The notes under the pieces are model-generated. The model searched no databases. It was not told where the DNA came from and was given only the letters and a program-made list of their open reading frames with translations. A stretch of 36,872 nucleotides of DNA from Mycobacterium sp. E740 (lineage in GTDB: Bacteria; Actinomycetota; Actinomycetes; Mycobacteriales; Mycobacteriaceae). The position numbers were made by a program, and so were the translations under genes. The stretch spans positions 1 to 36,872 of the forward strand of contig NZ_LZKP01000051.1 of the NCBI RefSeq assembly GCF_001672895.1, written 5' to 3'. Numbering within the stretch: the stretch's first letter is position 1; each line of letters begins with the position of its first letter. This document shows, one piece after another, positions 18,367 through 28,135 of this stretch.

Positions 18367-19212
18367 GTGCGGTTGGTGACGACCGTTTTCCTGTGGCTGA
18401 TCACCACCGCTCTGCTGGCCGTCGCCGTCCCCACGATGTGGGCGCAACGAAACGTGGTCGACGCCAACGGGTATTCGTCGCTCGCCGCATCGGCCGCCGA
18501 AGACCCGCAACTCCAGAAAGCCATGGCCGGGGTGCTCACCACGCAGGTGACGTCGCTGCTGTCGGAGAAGGGGTACGACGTCGACAGAACGTTGATCGGC
18601 GGGGTCGCGTCGGCCTACACGGCCAACCCGACCTTCCCCGGCCAGTTCGGGCTGGCCAACGCCGTCGGGCACCGGTGGATGTTCACCGACGAGGCTCAAC
18701 ATGTCGACGGAACCGACGAGTGGATCGTCGATCTCGGTCCGATGCTCGCCGACGAGTCGTTCCGTCGGACACTGGGCAACTTCGGAGTCGAGACACCTGA
18801 ATCGCTTCCCGTTCCGGTGGCGATCTCGGACACGTGGCGACCGGGACAGCTGAAGCAGGCTTCGACGTGGGGACCGTGGATCAGCATCGGCGCGACGATC
18901 CTGACCGGCGTGTTCGCGTTGCTGACGCTCGTCGCCGCCCGGCGCCGGGGTAAAGCAATTGTCGCGCTGGGGATTTCGGCGCTGATCGTGGGAGCGGCCG
19001 GGTGGGCCGGGCTGGAGGTGGCCCGCCGTGGCGTCGACGACGCGTTGAACCGGCTGGCCGGGGACATCCGCCAGGTCGCCGAGGTGATGGTCAACCATGG
19101 CGAAGACAGCCTGCACCACTGGTTCAATATGTGCCTCGCGGCGGGCGGGGTGCTGGTGGTGTTCGGAGTGCTGGTGTCGATGCTGGGCGGATTGCGCCGG
19201 CGCGACGTTTAG
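18367..19212 (+). CDS. Membrane protein of unknown function
   Basis: Unrecognised protein of 281 residues. It has an N-terminal membrane helix (VFLWLITTALLAVAVPTMW) and an extracytoplasmic domain of ~150 residues with TTQVTSLLSEKGYD and WIVDLGPMLADESF. At the C terminus are three more hydrophobic segments: ATILTGVFALLTLVAA, IVALGISALIVGAAGWAGL and LAAGGVLVVFGVLVSML. An AGGAGG directly abuts an in-frame ATG at 18361, too close to serve it, but lies 6 nt before the GTG at 18367; that GTG is chosen. GTG 18331 is a further, less likely start. It is convergent with the crotonase gene. Confidence 0.75.
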   Translation: MRLVTTVFLWLITTALLAVAVPTMWAQRNVVDANGYSSLAASAAEDPQLQKAMAGVLTTQVTSLLSEKGYDVDRTLIGGVASAYTANPTFPGQFGLANAVGHRWMFTDEAQHVDGTDEWIVDLGPMLADESFRRTLGNFGVETPESLPVPVAISDTWRPGQLKQASTWGPWISIGATILTGVFALLTLVAARRRGKAIVALGISALIVGAAGWAGLEVARRGVDDALNRLAGDIRQVAEVMVNHGEDSLHHWFNMCLAAGGVLVVFGVLVSMLGGLRRRDV

Positions 19213-19224
19213 CCGGGCTGGCTT

Positions 19225-19258
19225 GATCCCGTCACGGCTCGATGACGTGTGACGGGTC
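19225..19258. terminator. Hairpin at a convergent gene junction, probable bidirectional terminator
   Basis: Arms CCCGTCAC (19228-19235) and GTGACGGG (19249-19256) are perfect and extend by two pairs past one bulge; the loop is 13 nt. No U tract follows on either strand. It lies between the membrane-protein stop (19212) and the last codons of the crotonase gene. Confidence 0.5.
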
Positions 19259-20137
19259 GGGCCGCTTCTCCGGCGGCGCCTGGCTGTAGTCGCCCCACGG
19301 TCCGTCGCGTTCTTCGACTGCTCTTCTAACTCCTTGGTGCGCAGCGGTTTCGATGAACGACAACGCGTCGGGAGTGTTTCGCATTAGGCCGTCGAGGATG
19401 CCGCCCAACGTCTGGGTCGACGCCAGGCCCATGTTCTCGTAGGCCTGGTTGACGATGAGTTTCTGTGCCTGCAACTGCGACAGCGGTATCCGGGAGAGCT
19501 TGCTCGCCACTTCCCTGACGCGCGCCTCGAGATTCGCGAACGGAACGGACTCGTTGATGAGTTCGACTGCGGCGGCTTCCTTTCCGGTCAGCGGTTCACC
19601 GGTCAGCGAGTGCCACTTCACCTTCGCCAGGCTCAGCCGGTAGAGCCACATGCCGGTGAGGTAGGCGCCCCACATGCGGGCGTACGGCGTGCCGATCACC
19701 GCGTCGTCGCTGGCGATCACGATGTCCGCGCACAGGGCATAGTCACTGGCCCCGCCGACACACCAGCCGTGGACCTGGGCGATGACGGGCTTGGATGCCC
19801 GCCAGATCGCCATGAACTTCTGCGTCGGCCCGGTCTCGCGAGCGCTGACCATCGCGAAGTCCTTGCCCGGATCCCAACGGCCGTCGGTGTTCATCGCGTC
19901 GCCCCAGTGCGCGAATCCGCCACCGAAGTCGTAGCCGCCGGAGAATGCGCGCCCGGCGCCGCGCAGCACGATCACCTTGATCGCCGGATCGCGTTCTGCC
20001 AACCCGATCGCCGTTTCGATCTCGTCGGGCATCGGCGGGACGATGGTGTTGAGGTGGTCGGGGCGGTTCAGGGTGATCGTGGCGATGGGCGATTCGGCGG
20101 CGTAGAGCAGAGTCTCGAACTGCGGGGTTGTCGACAT
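19232..20137 (-). CDS. Crotonase / enoyl-CoA hydratase family protein
   Basis: Acyl-CoA-binding crotonase-fold protein of 301 residues. The two oxyanion-hole regions are visible: GAGRAFSGGYDFG and HGWCVGGASDYAL. The glutamates of true enoyl-CoA hydratases are not in their expected places (Asp in GGASDYA, and GTPYARMWG where a Glu is expected), so another crotonase reaction is possible. The ATG at 20137 (MSTTPQFETLL) is chosen over an upstream ATG at 20185 because the fold begins directly after it. In M. tuberculosis the gene beside Rv0457c is echA2 (Rv0456c), so this may be its counterpart; here three genes intervene. Divergent from the P450 gene. Confidence 0.86.
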   Translation of the reverse strand: MSTTPQFETLLYAAESPIATITLNRPDHLNTIVPPMPDEIETAIGLAERDPAIKVIVLRGAGRAFSGGYDFGGGFAHWGDAMNTDGRWDPGKDFAMVSARETGPTQKFMAIWRASKPVIAQVHGWCVGGASDYALCADIVIASDDAVIGTPYARMWGAYLTGMWLYRLSLAKVKWHSLTGEPLTGKEAAAVELINESVPFANLEARVREVASKLSRIPLSQLQAQKLIVNQAYENMGLASTQTLGGILDGLMRNTPDALSFIETAAHQGVRRAVEERDGPWGDYSQAPPEKRPDPSHVIEP

Positions 20138-20178
20138 GGGTGAAGTTTGGCAGAAGAAGCGCGGGGTAACCCGCAGCG

Positions 20179-21513
20179 GTGACAAAACGGCTCACCGGAA
20201 CACGCGCAGCGGCAACGCTGATGGACCTCGGTGCCTCGTCGATCGCAGCGGGTGTCCTCGCGCGGCGGCGGCCCGTCGTCCGCGTGCTCGAGGCGATCCA
20301 GGCGGACTCGCGCGCGGTGCAGAGACTGCACAAGTTGCGCAGCGAGTTCGGCTCTGGCCCAGTGGAATTGGTGGTCCCGGGCCGTCGCATGCTGGTGATT
20401 CTGGATCCGGAGGATGTCTGTCGCGTACTGGCGGAGGCGCCGACACCGTTCCATCCGGCCAACACCGAGAAGCGGAAAGCGCTGGAATGGTTCCAGCCGC
20501 ACGGTGTGCTCATCACGCGGGGCCCGATCCGCCAGCAACGGCGTGAGTACAACGAAGCGGCGCTGGACAGCGGGGCTGAGGTCCATCGGCTGGCGGACTC
20601 GTTCGTACAGGTGATCGCCGACGAGGCGCGCGAGTTGGCCGGCGATGTGGCGGGGCGCGGGCAGCTGGACTCGGCGCGGTTCATGACGACGTGGTGGCGG
20701 ATCGTGCGGCGACTGGTGCTCGGTGACCGCGCGCGGGACGACGACGTGATCACCGATGCGCTGATGCGGCTTCGCAAAGCGGGCAACTGGTCGTTTCTGT
20801 CGTTGCCGCACTATCGTGCGCGCGCGAAGTTCCTCGAGGGTCTGTACCGCTACGTCGAGGATCCCGCGCCCGGAAGCCTGGCGAGCGTTGTCGCGCAGAC
20901 ACCGTCGAGCGGGGCGGTGGATCCGGTGGGGCAGATGCCGCAGTGGATGTTCGCTTTCGACGCGGCCGGGATGGCCACGGTGCGGGCGTTGGCGTTGCTG
21001 GCCACACACCCGGCGCAGCGGGCGCTTGCTCTGGAGGATGCCGTTGAGCCCGAACGGGCTTCGGTGCGGCCGTATCTGCGGGCCTGTGTGCTGGAGTCGG
21101 TGCGGCTGTGGCCGACGACGCCGACGATCCTGCGGGACACCACCGAGGACACCCGGTGGTCGGACGGTTCGACGGTGGCGAAGGGCGCGGGACTCATGAT
21201 CGTCACGCCGGCTTTTCATCGCGATGACGACCTGCTGCCGTTCGCGCATTCGTTCACGCCGCAGATCTGGCTCGACGGCACCGCGCAGACCTATCCGCAG
21301 CTGGTGCCGTTCTCGGCGGGGCCGGCAGAGTGCCCGGGCCGCAACCTGGTGTTGCTCGTGACGAGCACGCTGCTGGCGCACCTGCTGAGCACGCTGGAGC
21401 TGGAGTTGACGTCCGATCCCAAGTTGTCGCCCGAGCGGCCGCTGCCGATGACGTTGAACCAGTTGACTCTCGAGTTCGGTGTCCGACGGGTAGCCGGTGG
21501 TCTGGGAGTTTAG
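20179..21513 (+). CDS. Cytochrome P450
   Basis: Soluble haem monooxygenase of 444 residues starting with GTG. ExxR is in LESVRLWP; the haem loop is PFSAGPAECPGR with the thiolate Cys at residue 385. The I-helix reads FDAAGMATVRA: the usual (A/G)Gx(D/E)T appears as AGMAT, so the acidic residue is Ala266 while Thr267 is kept. Mycobacteria hold dozens of P450s, and this one's substrate and CYP family cannot be read directly. No ferredoxin or reductase gene is adjacent. It lies upstream of efeO in the same direction with a 65-bp gap. Confidence 0.92.
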   Translation: MTKRLTGTRAAATLMDLGASSIAAGVLARRRPVVRVLEAIQADSRAVQRLHKLRSEFGSGPVELVVPGRRMLVILDPEDVCRVLAEAPTPFHPANTEKRKALEWFQPHGVLITRGPIRQQRREYNEAALDSGAEVHRLADSFVQVIADEARELAGDVAGRGQLDSARFMTTWWRIVRRLVLGDRARDDDVITDALMRLRKAGNWSFLSLPHYRARAKFLEGLYRYVEDPAPGSLASVVAQTPSSGAVDPVGQMPQWMFAFDAAGMATVRALALLATHPAQRALALEDAVEPERASVRPYLRACVLESVRLWPTTPTILRDTTEDTRWSDGSTVAKGAGLMIVTPAFHRDDDLLPFAHSFTPQIWLDGTAQTYPQLVPFSAGPAECPGRNLVLLVTSTLLAHLLSTLELELTSDPKLSPERPLPMTLNQLTLEFGVRRVAGGLGV

Positions 21514-21578
21514 GAGTGCCTAGCCTTGCGTCTGAGCGCAGGTGCTATGTTCAGCCTTTCCTAACTTTCGAGGTGCGA

Positions 21579-22508
21579 ATGAACCGCTATTTTGCCTGGG
21601 CCGTGCCCGTCGCCGCGGTCGGTCTGATCCTGTCCGGATGCTCGAATGACAACTCGTCCGGCAACGAGACGTCGACCTCCGCGAGCGGATCGACCACCCA
21701 GACCAGCGCCGCGGCCGCCGTCGACCCGGCGATCCTCGACAAGGCGGCGGCCGACTACAAGGGCTACGCGCAAAGCAACATCGACGAGCTGCAACGCGTC
21801 GTCAAGGTGTTCACCGACGCCGTCCGCGCCGGCGACCTGAAAGCCGCCCAGGACGCGTTTGCCCCCTCGCGGCAGCCATGGGAACGCATCGAGCCGATCG
21901 CCGAGCTGGTCGCCGAGACCGACCGCAAGATCGATGCGCGAGTGGACGACTTCGCCGGTCCCGACGATCCCAAGTTCACCGGCTGGCACCGCCTCGAGTA
22001 CCTGTTGTTCGAGAAGAACACCACCGACGGCGGTGCACCGTTCGCCGACCAGCTCGACAAGGACGTCGCCGACCTGAAGGCGAAGTTCCCGTCGGTTCAG
22101 GTGAAGCCGATCGACGTCGCCAACGGCGCCGCCGAACTGATCGAAGAGGTGTCGCAGGGCAAGATCACCGGCGAAGAGGACCGCTACGCCAAGACCGACC
22201 TGTGGGACTTCGACGCCAACCTGCAGGGCGCCCGCGATGCCATCGGCAAGCTGAATCCCGCTCTGGTACAGGCTGATCCGGCTCTGCTGGGCAAGATCGA
22301 GGCCGGCATCAACTCGGTCTTCGAGACCTTGGCGCCGCTGCGTCGCGGTGACGGCTGGGTGTTGTTCTGCACCGCGAACGATCCCTACCCGTCGGCGCGC
22401 TGCCCTCAAGTCACCGTGACACCGGACGTCATCGACAAGCTGAAGGCCGAGCTCGCCGGGCTGTCGGAGAACCTGTCGCAGGTGTCTGGAGTGTTGAAGC
22501 TGCAGTGA
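21579..22508 (+). CDS. efeO: Iron-uptake lipoprotein EfeO (imelysin/M75 domain only)
   Basis: Extracytoplasmic iron-binding lipoprotein of 309 residues. The signal peptide ends in the lipobox LSGC (Cys ~25), followed by a Ser/Thr-rich linker, then the M75/imelysin domain with the metal motif GWHRLEYLLFE (His-x2-Glu). The classical E. coli EfeO has an N-terminal cupredoxin domain; it is missing here, so this is an M75-only (EfeM-like) form. A GAGGTG ribosome site lies 5-6 nt upstream of the ATG. Four-base overlap with efeB shows translational coupling. No efeU permease gene is in this window. Weak IdeR-box-like sequences lie upstream. Confidence 0.9.
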   Translation: MNRYFAWAVPVAAVGLILSGCSNDNSSGNETSTSASGSTTQTSAAAAVDPAILDKAAADYKGYAQSNIDELQRVVKVFTDAVRAGDLKAAQDAFAPSRQPWERIEPIAELVAETDRKIDARVDDFAGPDDPKFTGWHRLEYLLFEKNTTDGGAPFADQLDKDVADLKAKFPSVQVKPIDVANGAAELIEEVSQGKITGEEDRYAKTDLWDFDANLQGARDAIGKLNPALVQADPALLGKIEAGINSVFETLAPLRRGDGWVLFCTANDPYPSARCPQVTVTPDVIDKLKAELAGLSENLSQVSGVLKLQ

Positions 22509-23755
22509 CCGAAGGCTGCTCGGGCCTTTCGCGCCGAGGCTTCATCACCGGCGCGCTCGGCGCTGGTGCCGCAGTGGGCGGGGGTGGTGCTGCCCTCGTC
22601 GGATGCTCGTCGCCGGAGCCGGGGCCGCCCGCGGCGGCGTTCGTCCCGTTCGAAGGGCCGCACCAGACCGGAATCACCGCCCTGCCCATACCGGAACAGG
22701 GCTTGGTCGCATCGTTCAACCTGCTGTCGAAAGACCGTGAGGGGCTTCGGCGCACCCTGAAGGAGCTCACCGAAGAGATCCGGGGCCTGATGGCCGGCAA
22801 GCCACCCGAGTCCCGTGATCCGCAGTATCCGCCCGTCGACTCGGGAATCCTGGGCGAGCAGCCGCCCGCCGACAACCTGTCGATAGTCGTCGGGGTCGGC
22901 GCTTCCCTCTTCGACGACCGATTCGGCCTGGCCGACCGCAAACCCAAGGAACTGGTCACCATGCCGTTCCTGGCCAATGACCGCTTGGATCCCAAGCTGT
23001 CCCACGGCGATTTGTCGATCATCATCGAAGCCGGCCACAACGACACCGTGATATTCGCCTTGCGGCAGCTGATGCGGCGCACCCGCAGCGATATGGTCCT
23101 GCGCTGGATGATCGACGGGTACGCCAGGGGCATCGGCGCCGGTCAGGCCTCAGAAGCTGCCACGCCGCGAAACCTGTTGGGGTTCAAGGACGGAACGGCG
23201 AACCCCGATGTCGACGACCAGGCCGTCATGGATCGCCATGTCTGGGTGGGGGCGCAGGACGGTGAACCGGAATGGGCGGTCGGCGGTTCTTACCAGGCGA
23301 TCCGCATCATCCGCATGTTCGTCGAGTTCTGGGATCGCACGCAGCTCGTCGAGCAGGAGAATCTCATCGGGCGCAACAAGGTCAGCGGCGCACCGCTCGG
23401 GCTCACCGGCGAGTTCACCGACCCGGACTACGCAGCAGACCCCGACGGCAAGCGTATTCCGCTCACCGCCCACATCCGGTTGGCCAACCCGCGCACCCCA
23501 GAAACCGACGAAAACATCATCCTGCGAAGGGGTTTCAACTATTCGCGCGGATTCGACGGCGCGGGCCGGCTGGACCAGGGACTTGCGTTCGTCGCCTACC
23601 AGCGCAGCCTCGAAAAGGGCTTCCTCGCCGTTTCCAAGCGGCTCAAGGGCGAACCGCTCGAGGAGTACATCCTGCCGGTCGGCGGGGGCTTCTTCTTCAT
23701 CCTGCCCGGCGTCAGCGGTCACGACCGCTACCTCGGCGACCAGTTGGTCAACTGA
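22505..23755 (+). CDS. efeB: Dyp-type haem peroxidase EfeB (deferrochelatase)
   Basis: Periplasmic-side Dyp peroxidase of 416 residues, partner of EfeO in ferrous-iron or haem-iron uptake. The N terminus has a twin-arginine signal (LSRRGFITGAL), and the hydrophobic stretch ends in ALVGC (Cys34), a lipobox, so it is predicted to be a Tat-exported lipoprotein. The Dyp signature GFKDGTANP supplies the distal Asp. Downstream HIRLANPRTP contains the proximal-His region and ILRRGFNYSRG the distal Arg region. It starts with a GTG overlapping the efeO stop (GTGA at 22505-22508). The stop overlaps the convergent peptidase gene by 8 bp. Confidence 0.93.
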   Translation: MTEGCSGLSRRGFITGALGAGAAVGGGGAALVGCSSPEPGPPAAAFVPFEGPHQTGITALPIPEQGLVASFNLLSKDREGLRRTLKELTEEIRGLMAGKPPESRDPQYPPVDSGILGEQPPADNLSIVVGVGASLFDDRFGLADRKPKELVTMPFLANDRLDPKLSHGDLSIIIEAGHNDTVIFALRQLMRRTRSDMVLRWMIDGYARGIGAGQASEAATPRNLLGFKDGTANPDVDDQAVMDRHVWVGAQDGEPEWAVGGSYQAIRIIRMFVEFWDRTQLVEQENLIGRNKVSGAPLGLTGEFTDPDYAADPDGKRIPLTAHIRLANPRTPETDENIILRRGFNYSRGFDGAGRLDQGLAFVAYQRSLEKGFLAVSKRLKGEPLEEYILPVGGGFFFILPGVSGHDRYLGDQLVN

Positions 23756-25754
23756 GTACGGACCACAGGAACTCGTAGATCAACGCGGACCGGAACGCGG
23801 TCTGCGCGTTGTCCGCCGCCCCGGCGTGGCCGCCCTCGATGTTCTCGTAGTAGTGCACCGGTTGCCCGGCCTCTTCCAGCGCCGCCGTCATCTTGCGCGC
23901 ATGACCCGGGTGCACGCGGTCGTCGCGCGTCGAGGTGGTGATCAACACCGGCGGGTACTTCCGGTCAGCTGAGATGTTCTGGTACGGAGAATATTTCGCG
24001 ATGAACTCCCAGTCGTCGGGGTTGTCGGGATCGCCGTACTCGGCCATCCACGACGCGCCCGCCAGCAGGAGATGAAACCGCCGCATGTCCAGCAGCGGCA
24101 CGCTGCACACCAGCGCGCCGAACAGGTCTGGGTACCGCGTGAGCATCACGCCCATCAGCAGGCCGCCGTTGCTGCCGCCCTGCGCGCCGAGCTGGTCCAC
24201 CGTCGTGATGCCGCGCGCGACGAGATCTGCTGCGACAGCGGCGAAGTCCTCGTAGACCAGGTGCCGGTTCTCCCGCATGGCCTGCGTATGCCACGTCGGA
24301 CCGTATTCACCGCCGCCGCGGATGTTCGCCAGCACGAACGTCCCGCCGCGACTCAACCACAGCCTGCCGAGCACACCGCCGTAGCTCGGGGTATTCGCGA
24401 CCTCGAAGCCGCCGTAGCCGCTCAGCAGCGTCGGGCCCGGCGCCTGGTTGTGCCGATGCCCCACAACGAAGTACGGGATCATGGTGCCGTCAGCCGATGC
24501 GACGAAATGCTGGCTGACGTCGAGGTCGGCGGCGTCGAAGAACGACGGCGCACGCTTGACCTCGGTGACCTCCCCGTCGGCCTGGCCCCACAACAGCCGC
24601 GACGGGGTCTCGAAGCCACTCGCATCGACGAAGATCTCGTCGCCGTACTCGTCCACGTCGACCAGCACGGCGTTGGTGTTCGCCGGGATCCCCGGAATCG
24701 GGGCGCGCTCCCACGTCCCCGGCGTCACGACCTCGACGCGACTGATCACGTCGACGAGCGTGACGAGCACCAGGCGGTCCCGCGTCCACGCGTAGTTCTC
24801 CAGGCTGGAATGCGCATCGGGTTCGAACACCACATGCAATTCCGCTGTGCTGCTGAGGTATTCGGCGTAGTCAGCGGCCAACAGTGAACCCGCCCGATAT
24901 GTCGTCGGCCCTACTGACCAGTCGGTGCGCGGCCTGATCAGCAACCACTCACGGTGCACCGAGATACCGGCATCGGTCGGCACGTCGATCTCGATGAGCG
25001 TGTCTCCGCGCAACTCGTAGCGGTACCGGTTGAAGAAGTCGAACGACCTGGTGATCAGCAACCGCTCGAAGCCCGGCGTCGTGTCATAGCCGCATCCCAC
25101 GCTGACGTCGGTCGTCTCGCCCTCGAACAGGGTCGGCGCCTGGGTGAGCGGTTGCCCCCGCCGCCAGCGCTTGACGACCCGCGGATAGCCGGAATCGGTC
25201 AGCGAACCGGGCCCGAAATCCGTTCCCACCAGGACCGTGTCGCGGTCCTGCCATGTCACGCTCGACTTCGCCTCCGGCAGTTCGAAGCCGTCGCTGACGA
25301 ACTGCCTTGTGTTCATGTCGAATTCGCGCACCACCGTGGCGTCGGCGCCGCCGCGGGACAGTTCGATCAGCGCGAGCGAGAAGTCCGGCTCGAGCACCTC
25401 TGCACCCGCCCACACCCAGTTCACGTCGTCGATGTGGGCCAGCTCGTCGATGTCGAGGAGCACGTCCCAGTCCGGTTCCTCGGCCCGGTAACTCGCCAGC
25501 GTCGTACGGCGCCACAACCCGCGAGGGTTGTCCGCATCGCGCCAGAAGTTGTACAGGTACTCGCCACGCCTGCGCACATAAGGGATGCGCGCGTCGGTGT
25601 CCAGCACCTCCAGCGCCTCGCTTCGCATCTGCTCGAACCGGTCACCGCCGAACCGCGCGATGGTCGGCTCGTTGTGCGTGCGCACCCAGTCCAGTGCGTC
25701 GTCGCCGCTGATGTCTTCGAGCCAGAGGTAGGGGTCGGAACTCACGGGAACCAT
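23748..25754 (-). CDS. Prolyl oligopeptidase family serine peptidase (Rv0457c-like)
   Basis: S9A-type peptidase of 668 residues. An N-terminal seven-bladed propeller (start YLWLEDISGDDALDWV) precedes an alpha/beta-hydrolase domain. The nucleophile is in GGSNGGLLMG (Ser near residue 526), the Asp in TSTRDDRVHPGHA and the His in EGGHAGA. It cleaves short peptides after proline or related residues; no signal peptide is seen, so it is probably cytoplasmic. The frame is open to 26183, but that part is antisense to the aldehyde dehydrogenase; MVPVSSDPYLWLED is the family-like start. It is divergent from the ALDH gene, as Rv0457c is from Rv0458. Confidence 0.93.
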   Translation of the reverse strand: MVPVSSDPYLWLEDISGDDALDWVRTHNEPTIARFGGDRFEQMRSEALEVLDTDARIPYVRRRGEYLYNFWRDADNPRGLWRRTTLASYRAEEPDWDVLLDIDELAHIDDVNWVWAGAEVLEPDFSLALIELSRGGADATVVREFDMNTRQFVSDGFELPEAKSSVTWQDRDTVLVGTDFGPGSLTDSGYPRVVKRWRRGQPLTQAPTLFEGETTDVSVGCGYDTTPGFERLLITRSFDFFNRYRYELRGDTLIEIDVPTDAGISVHREWLLIRPRTDWSVGPTTYRAGSLLAADYAEYLSSTAELHVVFEPDAHSSLENYAWTRDRLVLVTLVDVISRVEVVTPGTWERAPIPGIPANTNAVLVDVDEYGDEIFVDASGFETPSRLLWGQADGEVTEVKRAPSFFDAADLDVSQHFVASADGTMIPYFVVGHRHNQAPGPTLLSGYGGFEVANTPSYGGVLGRLWLSRGGTFVLANIRGGGEYGPTWHTQAMRENRHLVYEDFAAVAADLVARGITTVDQLGAQGGSNGGLLMGVMLTRYPDLFGALVCSVPLLDMRRFHLLLAGASWMAEYGDPDNPDDWEFIAKYSPYQNISADRKYPPVLITTSTRDDRVHPGHARKMTAALEEAGQPVHYYENIEGGHAGAADNAQTAFRSALIYEFLWSVLS

Positions 25755-25808
25755 TGTGGCGGTCGGGCGTAGTGTGAGCTCGGTTACACCGTTTGAGGGA
25801 GGGTCGTG

Positions 25809-27331
<1,523 letters not shown>

Positions 27332-27332
<1 letters not shown>

Positions 27333-27820
27333 TGGCCGGCGCGCCGCACCGCGCGCTGATCACCCGGGCCGCCGCCGACCTGCTGGCCAGGCTGCAGGAC
27401 CGCCACGGCGCGCTGATGTTCCATCAGTCCGGCGGCTGCTGCGACGGTTCCTCGCCGATGTGCTACCCCGACGGCGAGTTCGTCGTCGGCGACCGCGACG
27501 TGCTGCTTGCCGTTCTGGACGTGGGCGGCGGCGTGCCGGTGTGGATCTCCGGGCCGCAGTTCGACGCGTGGAAGCACACCCAACTGGTGATCGACGTCGT
27601 CCCCGGGCGAGGTGGCGGGTTCAGCGTCGAAGCGCCCGAGGGGCTGCGGTTCCTGAGCCGTGGCCGGGCATTCACCGACGTCGAGAACCGGTTGCTGGCC
27701 GAACAGGCGCCGATCACCGGTTCGGCGTTCGAACGCGGTGAGCGCCCGCCACCGGGCGACACGCACATCGTCGTTGATGCAATCGATGCCTGTCCGATAC
27801 CTGACGCGCCGGGCGGCTGA
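27332..27820 (+). CDS. DUF779 protein, partner of the aldehyde dehydrogenase (Rv0459-like)
   Basis: Protein of 162 residues with the DUF779 hallmark SGGCCDGSSPMC (Cys36, Cys37, Cys44) and later FDAWKHTQL. The clustered cysteines suggest metal binding or thiol chemistry. The constant coupling to an aldehyde dehydrogenase suggests a role in that enzyme's activation or in handling aldehydes. Both are inferences; the family has no firm function to my knowledge. The C-terminal ~45 residues after PITGSAF are Pro/Asp-rich and look poorly ordered. The start overlaps the ALDH stop by one base. Confidence 0.9.
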
Positions 27821-27843
27821 CGGTTCGTCGGCACGAATTTACG

Positions 27844-27849
27844 TAACCT
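27844..27849 (+). promoter_or_regulatory. Candidate -10 element of the Rv0460-like gene
   Basis: TAACCT ends 7 nt before the GTG at 27857, compatible with a leaderless transcript. Confidence 0.3.
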
Positions 27850-27856
27850 CGTAACC

Positions 27857-28135
27857 GTGATCCCCCTACCTCGGGCGTGGTTGCTGACGAGCGCACTGCT
27901 GGTCGGCGCGGCTGTGGGGCTGATCCTCGGTATCGCCTCGACGCTGGTGATCCACGCGGGCCTTCGCCCCGACGTCGTCATCGCGCTTGTCGTCGGCATA
28001 CCCGGCAGCGTGGGCATGCTGACGATCCTGCTGTCCGGCCGGAGATGGGTGACGACGCTGGGCGCGTTCGTGCTCGCGATCGCGCCCGGTTGGTTCGGCG
28101 TGCTGGTGGCGATCGAGGTGGTGCACGGTGCCTGA
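27857..28135 (+). CDS. Small membrane protein (Rv0460-like)
   Basis: Protein of 92 residues made almost entirely of three hydrophobic segments (WLLTSALLVGAAVGLILGIA; VVIALVVGIPGSVGMLTIL; LGAFVLAIAPGWFGVLVAIE). Function unknown. It starts with GTG and overlaps the next gene by 8 bp. Position between DUF779 and lpdC matches Rv0460 in M. tuberculosis. Confidence 0.8.
   Translation: MIPLPRAWLLTSALLVGAAVGLILGIASTLVIHAGLRPDVVIALVVGIPGSVGMLTILLSGRRWVTTLGAFVLAIAPGWFGVLVAIEVVHGA

Noticed and set aside
25772..25789. Imperfect palindrome GTGTGA-N6-TTACAC between the peptidase and aldehyde dehydrogenase genes
   Set aside because: Only five of six positions pair and no regulator is nearby; too weak to call an operator.
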